Positions 1-4,997 are shown, counted from the first letter of the stretch. The stretch: 5,953 bases of DNA from Actinomycetes bacterium (GCA_021827225.1 JAKAXG010000304.1:1-5953), one strand, 5' to 3'. Numbers and translations are program-made. Notes: generated by a model not told the origin, from the sequence alone.

Positions 1-69
1 ACCGTTGAAGAAGTGGCGGCCCGCGTCGCCGCCACGCTCAGGCCCGGACCCGGACCCGGGCCGGCGTAG
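1..69 (+). CDS. C-terminal tail of an upstream gene, possibly thymidylate kinase (partial)
   Basis: The first frame is open from the window edge to a TAG at 67-69 and gives 22 residues. A helical stretch VEEVAARVAATL is followed by a low-complexity PGPGPGPA end. The helix resembles the closing helix of dTMP kinases, where the last residues commonly read like 'vEeVaaeV...l'. The next conserved gene downstream is holB, and tmk-holB is a frequent bacterial gene order. The identity is therefore an inference from context plus weak similarity; only the open frame, the stop and the amphipathic helix are actually seen. If it is tmk, the enzyme phosphorylates dTMP to dTDP for DNA synthesis. The Pro-Gly tail is probably a drifted, non-conserved extension. 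Confidence 0.45.
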   Translation, partial: TVEEVAARVAATLRPGPGPGPA

Positions 70-82
70 GCCGGCCTGTTTA
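57..82 (+). terminator. GC hairpin around the upstream stop codon, possible intrinsic terminator
   Basis: GGCCGGC at 59-65 pairs perfectly with GCCGGCC at 70-76 across a GTAG loop. A G-U and a C-G pair extend the stem outward (57-58 with 77-78). The loop contains the TAG stop of the upstream gene. A short T run (79-81) follows, which is weak for a classical terminator. Partial termination or attenuation ahead of the next gene is possible; the GC-rich background makes chance hairpins common. Confidence 0.35.
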
Positions 83-86
83 GCCC

Positions 87-125
87 GCCGGCGCCTCCCG
101 CCGGCGCCTCCCGCCGGCGCCTCCC
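87..125 (+). repeat. Three perfect tandem copies of a 13-bp unit
   Basis: GCCGGCGCCTCCC occurs at 87-99, 100-112 and 113-125 with no mismatch. It lies between the upstream stop codon and the AT-richer leader of the next gene. The unit contains the palindrome GCCGGC, and its length is not a multiple of three, consistent with non-coding sequence. Such an array would be prone to slippage, so copy number may vary between strains. Confidence 0.88.
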
Positions 126-143
126 GGCCCCCGCCGGCCCCGA

Positions 144-208
144 AATCTGTACCGTTCTACATAATCTGTACCGAGATAGCTCGTCAACTACAAAAAATGT
201 ACAGAATT
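144..208 (+). promoter_or_regulatory. AT-richer leader with three TCTGTAC boxes, putative operator/promoter of the AbiEi-like gene
   Basis: AATCTGTACCG occurs exactly at 144-154 and again at 163-173 (19-bp period). A third box, AATTCTGTACA, is read on the minus strand at 208-198, so the TCTGTAC core appears twice direct and once inverted. A small dyad CGAG-atag-CTCG lies at 172-183 between boxes two and three. CATAAT (160-165) resembles a -10 element, but there is no convincing -35 at 17 bp, so no promoter is assigned firmly. Composition changes sharply here from GC-rich flanks. Studied AbiEi antitoxins bind inverted repeats in front of their own gene, so self-regulation is a reasonable inference. 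Confidence 0.5.
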
Positions 209-211
209 GTC

Positions 212-237
212 AGAAGGGTCCAGAGATGGCATCATGA
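212..237 (+). promoter_or_regulatory. Shine-Dalgarno plus three-codon leader ORF upstream of the AbiEi-like gene
   Basis: AGAAGGG (212-218) is the best ribosome-binding site in the leader. It stands 7 nt before an ATG at 226, whose frame reads Met-Ala-Ser-stop (TGA 235-237). The real gene starts at ATG 244, in the same frame and 6 nt after that stop, with only a weak GAGA of its own. The arrangement suggests either stop-and-reinitiate control or a disrupted older start. Both readings are inference. Confidence 0.35.
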
Positions 238-243
238 GATGCT

Positions 244-1182
244 ATGAAAAGGGAAATCAACCGGGCGGTGGCCCTCCAACTCCGCCAGCAGTACAGCGCC
301 GTCAGCCGCCGGCAGCTGCGCGCTCTCGGCGTGACCTCGAAGCAGGAGGCCACCCGGGTGGCGGCGGGGGAGTGGGAACGGCCCACCAGCCGGGTCGTCC
401 GACTGTCCGGATCGCCCCGCTCCGCCCACCAGGACCTGATGGTCGCCCTGCTCGATGTGGGCCCCACGGCCATCGCCTCGCACCAGTCCGCCGCCTGGCT
501 GTGGGACCTGGTGCGGGTTCCCGACCGCCACTCCCTCAGTATCAGCTACCTGAGCCGCTACCGTCGCGGCCCCTTCACGCTTCACCGGGTCTCCGATATG
601 CCGGCGCAGGTCAGCGTGGTGGCCAACATCCCCTGCACCAACCCTCTGCGCACGCTGGTCGACCTGGCCGGGGTGTGTCCGGCCGACCAGCTCGACGACG
701 CCGTTGACCGGGCCGTCGCCCGCAAGCTGGTGACCGTGGAGGGCCTGAAGGCCGAGCTCGACCGGGTCGGGCAGCGGGGACGCAACGGGGCCGGAGCCAT
801 GCGGTTGGCGCTCCAGCGTCGCCACCTGCTGACCGGCCCGTCCCCCAGCGTGCTCGAGAGCCGGTTCCTCCGACTGCTGCGTCAGGGCGGCATCGAACCG
901 CTCTCGGTGGAGGTGGTGGCCGGCCCCCACGGCGAGTACCGGATCGACAGCCTCCTCGACCCGCTGGTCGGCGTGGAGGTCGACGGGCACGCCCACCACA
1001 GCACTCCTGAGCAGAAGGCCTACGACGAGCGCCGGCGGGCCCAGATCCGGCTGAGCGGCATGTTCCTGCTGGTCTACGACTGGGTGACCGTCACCAAGGA
1101 GGGCCGGCGGGTGATCGCCGAGTGCCACCAGGCCGTGGCCCGCTACGGGTCCCAGCCGGCTGGCAGACTGACCGTGAGATGA
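244..1182 (+). CDS. AbiEi-like / DUF559-type protein (putative type IV antitoxin-like N-terminus with PD-(D/E)XK nuclease-fold C-terminus)
   Basis: This 312-aa protein looks like the widespread actinobacterial family with an AbiEi-type winged-helix start and a DUF559/Vsr-like C-terminus. Residues 10-55 (YSAVSRRQLRALGVT, then a Trp-rich region ending in VVRLSG) match the usual antitoxin-like domain that reads 'G.it..ql...G.s...i.rrv..G.w.rl..gVy'. The segment 'ASHQSAAWLWDL' near 78-89 is also typical. The nuclease-like core spans about 200-300: E205 in a helix, D235 in YRIDSLL, E245-V-D247 in VGVEVDGHAHH, then the charged stretch 256-267 and the strand FLLVYDW at 274-280. The acidic set is compatible with a metal site, with D247 where the classic motif has Lys. 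ATG 244 is the first start after an in-frame TGA at 235-237. The stop overlaps the next gene as ATGA. No partner AbiEii-like nucleotidyltransferase toxin is visible. Whether it is a regulator, an orphan antitoxin or a nuclease cannot be decided here. Confidence 0.88.
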   Translation: MKREINRAVALQLRQQYSAVSRRQLRALGVTSKQEATRVAAGEWERPTSRVVRLSGSPRSAHQDLMVALLDVGPTAIASHQSAAWLWDLVRVPDRHSLSISYLSRYRRGPFTLHRVSDMPAQVSVVANIPCTNPLRTLVDLAGVCPADQLDDAVDRAVARKLVTVEGLKAELDRVGQRGRNGAGAMRLALQRRHLLTGPSPSVLESRFLRLLRQGGIEPLSVEVVAGPHGEYRIDSLLDPLVGVEVDGHAHHSTPEQKAYDERRRAQIRLSGMFLLVYDWVTVTKEGRRVIAECHQAVARYGSQPAGRLTVR

Positions 1183-2333
1183 GCAGCGTCGTCGGCCCCG
1201 TAGGCACCGAAGCAGACCTCTTCGCCGGGGTGGTCGGCCAGGAGCGGGCCGTCGCCTTGCTGCGCTCCGCCGCGCAGCGGCCGGTCCACGCCTACCTGTT
1301 CGTCGGCCCGCCGGGTACGGGAAAGCGGGCAGCCGCCACCGCCTTCGCCGCCGCCCTCCTCTGCCCCCACCACGGCCAGCACCCCGGCGGGGCGGCCCTG
1401 GACGACACCTGCCGGCGGGTGCTCGCCGGCCTGCATCCCGACGTGGTGTCGGTGGAGCGGGAAGGGGCGTCGATCGGCATCGGAGCGGCGCGGGAGGTCA
1501 CCCGCACCGCCTACATGAGCCCGGTGGAGGGGGGCCGCAAGGTGGTCATCCTGCACGACTTCCATCTGGTGCGCGAGACGGGGCCGGCCCTGCTCAAGAC
1601 CATCGAGGAGCCGCCGCCGTCCACGGTGTTCGTGATCCTGGCCGAGTATCTGCCGCCCGAGCTGATCACCATCGCCAGCCGGTGCGTGCAGGTGGACTTC
1701 GCCCCGTTGAAGCCCGAGGTTGTGGTCTCGGCTCTCACAGCTGCCGGGATAGAGGACGACCGGGCCCGGCACCTGGCGGAGGCCGCCGGCGGCCGGCTGG
1801 ACCGGGCGCTTCTTCTGGCCTCCGACCCCGAGTTCGAGGCCCGTCGGCAGGCGTGGCATGGCATCCCGGCCCGCCTGGACGGCAGCGGGGCCACCGCCGC
1901 TCGGATCGCCGACGAGCTGGTGGCTTTCCTGGACTCGAGCGTGGCCCCGCTCAAGGAGCGTCAGGCTCGGGAGATGCAGGACCTGACCGACCGCAACGCC
2001 CGGGCCGCCGAGGTGAGCGGCAGCAGGGGGGCCAAGAGCAGGGGCCGGGCCGCGAAGTCGGCCCTCAACGCCGGTGTGACCGAACTGGAGGAGCGCCACA
2101 AGCGGGAGATCCGCCGGCAGCGGACCGACGAGCTGCGGGCCGGGCTGGCCGCCCTGGCCGTCGCCTACCGCGAGCGCCTGGTCGCCGCTCCCGACGCCCG
2201 CCGGCGGGCCGACGCCATCGAGGCGGTGCGCCAGATCGACCGCACCTCGAAGAGCCTGGCGTTCAACCCCGGCGAGCTGCTGGCCCTGCAGGCGCTGCTG
2301 GCCCGGCTGGGCCGGATCCCGACGACCGGCTGA
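1179..2333 (+). CDS. holB: DNA polymerase III subunit delta-prime (clamp loader)
   Basis: A 384-aa clamp-loader AAA+ protein that helps load the beta sliding clamp at the replication fork. The N-terminal motif FAGVVGQERAVALLRSA (15-31) is followed by HAYLFVGPPGTGKR with an intact Walker A (43-50). KTIEEPP (140-146) and the arginine-finger-type SRC (167-169, ASRCVQVDF) are the classic signatures of delta-prime/gamma proteins. The Walker B region reads VVILHDFHLV (122-131) instead of the usual D-E, so ATP hydrolysis is doubtful, as expected for delta-prime. Only two Cys (62, 78) remain of the usual four-Cys zinc module. Residues 257-318 form a strongly charged, probably helical insert before the collar-like C-terminus (about 319-380, ending FNPGELLALQALLARLGR). 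ATG 1179 was chosen because it gives the family N-terminus and an ATGA overlap with the preceding gene. There is no good Shine-Dalgarno, so translation is probably coupled. Confidence 0.92.
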   Translation: MSSVVGPVGTEADLFAGVVGQERAVALLRSAAQRPVHAYLFVGPPGTGKRAAATAFAAALLCPHHGQHPGGAALDDTCRRVLAGLHPDVVSVEREGASIGIGAAREVTRTAYMSPVEGGRKVVILHDFHLVRETGPALLKTIEEPPPSTVFVILAEYLPPELITIASRCVQVDFAPLKPEVVVSALTAAGIEDDRARHLAEAAGGRLDRALLLASDPEFEARRQAWHGIPARLDGSGATAARIADELVAFLDSSVAPLKERQAREMQDLTDRNARAAEVSGSRGAKSRGRAAKSALNAGVTELEERHKREIRRQRTDELRAGLAALAVAYRERLVAAPDARRRADAIEAVRQIDRTSKSLAFNPGELLALQALLARLGRIPTTG

Positions 2334-2354
2334 CCGGCGGACCGACCCACCGGT
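2333..2354 (+). terminator. Hairpin at the holB stop, possible terminator
   Basis: ACCGG (2333-2337) pairs with CCGGT (2350-2354). After one C-A mismatch, GG (2339-2340) pairs with CC (2347-2348), leaving a 6-nt loop. The stem begins in the last base of the holB TGA. No T run follows, so this would be a tail-less structure at best. Confidence 0.3.
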
Positions 2355-2358
2355 GACC

Positions 2359-2586
2359 GCCCGACCGGCCGGCGAGCGAACCGGGACCACCTGACCGCCG
2401 GCCCCGCGACCAACCGCTGCTCGACCCCGACCGACCATCCGACCCCGCCCGGCCGCTGGCCACCCAATCGCTGGCCGCCCAATCGCTAGCCGACCGACCG
2501 CTGGCCGACCGACTGACCATCCGACCCCGCCCACTCGCTGGCCGCCCAACCGGCCGGCGGGCGAACGGGGGCCACCTGGCCGCCGG
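2359..2586. repeat. Nested repeat island between convergent genes
   Basis: A 43-bp segment at 2359-2401 recurs at 2544-2586 with 38 of 43 bases identical. Both copies run from GCCC through CCGGCCGGCG to CACCTG and GCCGCCGG. Inside, GACCATCCGACCCCGCCC is repeated exactly at 2433-2450 and 2515-2532. No credible gene lies in 2334-2606: the open frames there are by-products of repeat units that are multiples of three and of low stop frequency. The island fills the whole space between the 3' ends of holB and the LysE-family gene and probably arose by successive local duplications. Confidence 0.82.
2454..2550 (+). repeat. 15-bp units: four in tandem plus one displaced copy
   Basis: CGCTGGCCACCCAAT (2454-2468), CGCTGGCCGCCCAAT (2469-2483), CGCTAGCCGACCGAC (2484-2498) and CGCTGGCCGACCGAC (2499-2513) are contiguous. 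CGCTGGCCGCCCAAC follows at 2536-2550. The first two differ at one base, and the third and fourth at one base, suggesting stepwise pair duplication. Confidence 0.85.
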
Positions 2587-2601
2587 CGACGCCGCGCCGG
2601 C
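2582..2601 (-). terminator. GC stem just after the LysE-family stop, possible terminator
   Basis: On the minus strand GCCGGCG, a 6-nt loop and CGCCGGC form a perfect 7-bp stem that begins 5 nt beyond the TAG of the exporter gene. There is no T run. The position is right for a 3'-end structure of the minus-strand operon, but GC-rich background weakens the case. Confidence 0.35.
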
Positions 2602-2606
2602 CGGCC

Positions 2607-3218
2607 CTACCCCTCCATCGCCAGGCGGACCCCGAACCCGATGAGCACCAGACCGGTCGCCCGGTTCAGGCGCCGGCGGATCCGCTCGCGCGACAGCCAC
2701 GCCGTCAGCCGCCGGACGAACAACAACATGGCCGCGAAGTACAGCGCCGTCTCCGCCACGAAGATCAGCCCCATACCGACGGTCACCGCCGCCACCGGCG
2801 CGTGGCGGGGGATGAACGCCGGGAAGAACGTCACGAAGAACACCCCGACCTTCGGGTTCAACAGGTCGGTGAGCAGCCCGGCCCGGAACCCCCTCCCCAC
2901 CAGCGACCGGGACGGGGCCGACACCTCGAGCCCCAACGCCCGGCTGCGGAGCGCCTGCACCCCTACCCACAACAGGTACGCCGCGCCCGCCAACCGCAAC
3001 AACAGGTACCCGTCCTGCGACGCCCGCAGCACCGCCGTCAACCCCAGAGCGGCGGCGGTCATCCATACCAGCAGGCCGGTCAGCACACCCAGGGCGGTGA
3101 GGGCGGCCTGGCGGCGGCCGTGCAGGAGGACCCCCCTCAGCACCACCAGGGTGTCGGGCCCGGGGATCAGGACGATGAGGGCGGCGGCCAGGGAGAAGGC
3201 CACCAGGTTGCCGGCCAC
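2607..3218 (-). CDS. LysE/RhtB-family exporter
   Basis: A 203-aa inner-membrane protein of the LysE/RhtB/ThrE-type amino-acid exporter superfamily; family members pump amino acids or related metabolites out of the cell. Seen directly: a hydrophobic first helix leading into IPGPDTLVVLRGVL (18-31, the family's PGP motif), several further hydrophobic segments (about 38-63, 70-91, 142-168, 186-200), and the second signature LLTDLLNPKVGVFFVTFFPAFI (from about 115 to 136, with N121-P122-K123). Length is typical (about 200). The start is GTG at 3218-3216, which shares one base with the flotillin TAG (TAGTG). No strong Shine-Dalgarno precedes it, so it is probably read by reinitiation after the flotillin gene. 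The substrate cannot be told from sequence. It is the last gene of the operon. Confidence 0.92.
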   Translation of the reverse strand: MAGNLVAFSLAAALIVLIPGPDTLVVLRGVLLHGRRQAALTALGVLTGLLVWMTAAALGLTAVLRASQDGYLLLRLAGAAYLLWVGVQALRSRALGLEVSAPSRSLVGRGFRAGLLTDLLNPKVGVFFVTFFPAFIPRHAPVAAVTVGMGLIFVAETALYFAAMLLFVRRLTAWLSRERIRRRLNRATGLVLIGFGVRLAMEG

Positions 3219-4372
3219 TACGTGGTGACCCCGTTGGAGGTGGTGCCGGCCACATCGGAGTCGGCGGCGCTCACCGAGCCGGCGGCGCCCGTAGCGGATC
3301 CCATCCCGTCCTGGACCAGGCGCATGAGCTGGCCGGCCTGCCCGGCCAGACCGGCGACGAGCTGGCCCATCCCGTCGGCGCCGTTGAGGACGGTGACGTT
3401 GGCGCCGGCCAGTTGCGACGCGGCCGCGGCGATGATGTCGGGCATCCGCTCGACCAGCATCCGCTGCAGGGCGATGCCCTGGCCGGTGGCCGTCGCCTCG
3501 GCCTGCATGCGGGTGCGGTCGGCCTCGGCCTGGGCGATGGTCTTGATCCGGTAGGCCTCCGCCTCGGCCGGCTTCTGCACCGTGGCGATCAGGTCCTTCT
3601 CCCGCAACTCGGCGTTGCGTACGGCCAGCTCGGCCTGGGCCTCCAGCACCGCCTTCTGGGCCTCGGCCGTCGCCAGGGGGCCGGCAGCCGCCGCCTGGGC
3701 CTGCGCCCTGTCCACCTCGGCCTTGTAGCCGGCCTGGGTTATCGACGTCTGGCGCTCGTACTCCGCCTGGTTGCGCAACGACTCCTGCTGGGCCTGGGCC
3801 GAGGCCTGCTCGGCCTGGGCCTTGGCGATCTGGGCGTCCCGCTGTACGGCGGCTTGATGGGGGGCGGCCAGAGCGGCGATGTAGCCCGAGCCGCGATCAT
3901 CGATCGACTGGATCTGCAGTGAGTCGACGACCAGCCCGATTTTTTCCATCTCCGGTTTGGAGGCGTCGAGCACCTCCTCGGCCAGGCGCTGGCGCTCCCG
4001 GATGATCTCCTCGACCGTCATCGAACCGATGATCGACCGCAGGTGGCCGGCGAAGATGCGGCCGGTGAGGATGGACATGCGGTCCTGGTCCTCGAGGAAG
4101 CGGCGGGCGGCGTTGGCGATGCTCTCGTGGTCGTCTCCGACCTTGAAGGCGATGACGGCCCGGCACTGCAGGGCGATGCCCTGCTTGGTCACGCACTCCT
4201 CGCCCACCTCGGACTCCTGCATGGCCAGGGTGAGGGTGCTGACCCGGGAGCGGATGGGCAGCACGAAGGTCCCGTGCCCGGTGACGATCCGGAACGGCAT
4301 GCCCTCGTCCTTGCTCTTCTTGCCGCTCACCAGCAGCGCTTCGTCGGGTGCGGGTACGTGCCAACCGAACAT
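3218..4372 (-). CDS. Flotillin-like SPFH-domain protein
   Basis: A 384-aa SPFH/flotillin family scaffold, a class that oligomerises at the membrane and organises microdomains. The SPFH domain covers about 1-165: MFGWHVPAPDEALLVSG, HGTFVLPIRSRVSTLTLAM (33-51), the GIALQCRAVIAFKVGD region (65-80), SMTVEEIIRERQRLAEEVL (117-135) and GLVVDSLQIQSIDD (146-159). A long Ala/Glu/Gln-rich coiled coil follows (about 170-295, with KPAEAEAYRIKTIAQAEADR at 267-286). The C-terminus holds a conserved-looking NVTVLNGADGMGQL (325-338) and a Ser/Thr/Gly-rich end. The N-terminus resembles animal flotillins (MF..GPNEALVVSG) rather than FloT-type proteins with an N-terminal membrane hairpin; no hydrophobic anchor is visible. 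ATG 4372 is fixed by a perfect AGGAGG, although the frame stays open much further upstream. NfeD is directly upstream and the exporter overlaps its stop. Confidence 0.93.
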   Translation of the reverse strand: MFGWHVPAPDEALLVSGKKSKDEGMPFRIVTGHGTFVLPIRSRVSTLTLAMQESEVGEECVTKQGIALQCRAVIAFKVGDDHESIANAARRFLEDQDRMSILTGRIFAGHLRSIIGSMTVEEIIRERQRLAEEVLDASKPEMEKIGLVVDSLQIQSIDDRGSGYIAALAAPHQAAVQRDAQIAKAQAEQASAQAQQESLRNQAEYERQTSITQAGYKAEVDRAQAQAAAAGPLATAEAQKAVLEAQAELAVRNAELREKDLIATVQKPAEAEAYRIKTIAQAEADRTRMQAEATATGQGIALQRMLVERMPDIIAAAASQLAGANVTVLNGADGMGQLVAGLAGQAGQLMRLVQDGMGSATGAAGSVSAADSDVAGTTSNGVTT

Positions 4373-4378
4373 GGTAGA

Positions 4379-4384
4379 CCTCCT
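4379..4384 (-). promoter_or_regulatory. Consensus ribosome-binding site of the flotillin gene
   Basis: The minus strand reads AGGAGG, then 6 nt, then ATG at 4372. It is the only consensus Shine-Dalgarno in the operon and settles the start within a frame that remains open to about 5026. It suggests flotillin is the most strongly translated member of the operon. Confidence 0.85.
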
Positions 4385-4416
4385 GTGCCTGGCGCCATCT
4401 TCGCGCCGGGGTGTGA

Positions 4417-4626
4417 CTACGCGACGAAGGGAGTGACCTCGACCGTGCGGGCGGAGCGCTGGCCGACCACCAGGACCTCGTCGCCCCTTCCCAGGGCAGT
4501 GTCCGACACGGCCATGTAGACCTCGGTGCCGCCCCGGATGTGCAGGACGATCTCGCCGGCCCGGTCGGGCAGGATGGGGTGCGTCACGGTGCCGAGCTTG
4601 CCGATCACCGACTCGTCGGGCGCCAT
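4417..4626 (-). CDS. Short NfeD-type OB-fold protein
   Basis: A 69-aa protein matching the C-terminal OB-fold domain of NfeD proteins: IGKLGTVTHPILPDRAGEIVL (8-28) gives the first strands and the Pro-Gly turn, IRGGTEVYMAVSD (30-42) the middle strands, and GRGDEVLVVGQRSARTVEVTPF (46-67) the closing pair. Full-length NfeD proteins carry membrane helices and sometimes a ClpP-like protease part; this version has neither and no hydrophobic segment. NfeD partners are usually encoded beside SPFH/flotillin genes, as here (44 nt upstream of flotillin), and the OB-fold is thought to contact the flotillin. The start is ATG at 4626 with only a weak GGGA upstream; it lies 18 nt after the preceding gene. 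The call rests on fold-like pattern plus context. Confidence 0.78.
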   Translation of the reverse strand: MAPDESVIGKLGTVTHPILPDRAGEIVLHIRGGTEVYMAVSDTALGRGDEVLVVGQRSARTVEVTPFVA

Positions 4627-4644
4627 GGTCCCGACGGTAGCGGG

Positions 4645-4968
4645 TCAGTTGCCGCCGGCCGGAGCCGTTGTCGTCGTCGAGCAGTTGAACGAGCTGCCGC
4701 TCAGGCCGGCCGCCTTGGCCAGGGCCGCGTCGTTGGTCGGCAGCTGGAGCGTGGCTGCCCCCGACGGGTCGCCGGCCGCTGCCTGCTCGGCCTGCTGGTT
4801 GGCGCACAGGCCGCTCAGCCCGTTGCGGGCCAGGTTGGTCGGATCGAGCGGCGAGGAGTGCGACGAGCCCCCACAGGAGCGGGCGGTGACCACCGTCAGG
4901 ACGAGCAGGACGGTGAGCGAAACCAGCTTCATCATCAGCCGGATGCGCGTGACGGTCACCCTGTCCAC
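4645..4968 (-). CDS. Small exported or membrane-anchored Cys protein of unknown function
   Basis: I do not recognise a family. The 107-aa product has a basic N-region (R3, R8, R10, K14), a hydrophobic core LVSLTVLLVLTVVTA (15-29), then RSCGGSSHSS. This suggests a Sec signal with cleavage near 29-32. C32 resembles a lipoprotein Cys, but R30 at position -2 breaks the usual lipobox, so lipidation is doubtful. The remainder is Ala/Ser-rich with C55 and C96, perhaps a disulfide pair, and ends in a TTTTAPAGGN tail. The start is uncertain: GTG 4968 gives the full basic N-region, and the paired ATGs at 4935 and 4932 are alternatives; none has a good Shine-Dalgarno. It is the first gene of the operon, 18 nt before the NfeD gene, so it may act at the cell surface with the NfeD/flotillin pair (inference). 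Confidence 0.68.
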   Translation of the reverse strand: MDRVTVTRIRLMMKLVSLTVLLVLTVVTARSCGGSSHSSPLDPTNLARNGLSGLCANQQAEQAAAGDPSGAATLQLPTNDAALAKAAGLSGSSFNCSTTTTAPAGGN

Positions 4969-4997
4969 GCTCGGCCGGTCGCCGGCCGGACTTGACG

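Noticed and set aside
232..1128. Long minus-strand open frame opposite the AbiEi/DUF559-type gene
   Set aside because: It is antisense to a gene with clear family motifs; its protein is compositionally biased with no recognisable domain, a usual by-product of high-GC codon use.
1122..1178. Earlier holB start giving 19 extra residues
   Set aside because: The extra residues overlap the preceding gene by 61 bases and do not look like the delta-prime N-terminus; ATG 1179 gives the ATGA overlap and the family start.
244..1182. Complete AbiEi/AbiEii toxin-antitoxin pair
   Set aside because: No nucleotidyltransferase-type toxin gene is adjacent; the next gene is holB.
1143..2549. Long minus-strand frame of 468 codons across holB and the repeat island
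   Set aside because: It runs antisense to holB, and its start lies in 15-bp repeats whose length keeps every frame open. The repetitive GRPAIG-like start is repeat-derived.
2359..2586. CRISPR array
   Set aside because: Repeats are short, nested and unevenly spaced with related 'spacers', and there are no cas genes.
2263..3255. Minus-strand frame overlapping the LysE-family gene in another frame
   Set aside because: The overlapping frame encodes an unmistakable LysE-type protein with hydrophobic helices; this one is Pro/Gly/Arg-rich.
4992..4997. TTGACG as -35 of the MpaB-family gene
   Set aside because: It is a good -35 match, but no -10-like hexamer lies 16-18 bp downstream; CGGACA-17-TAGGAT fits better.
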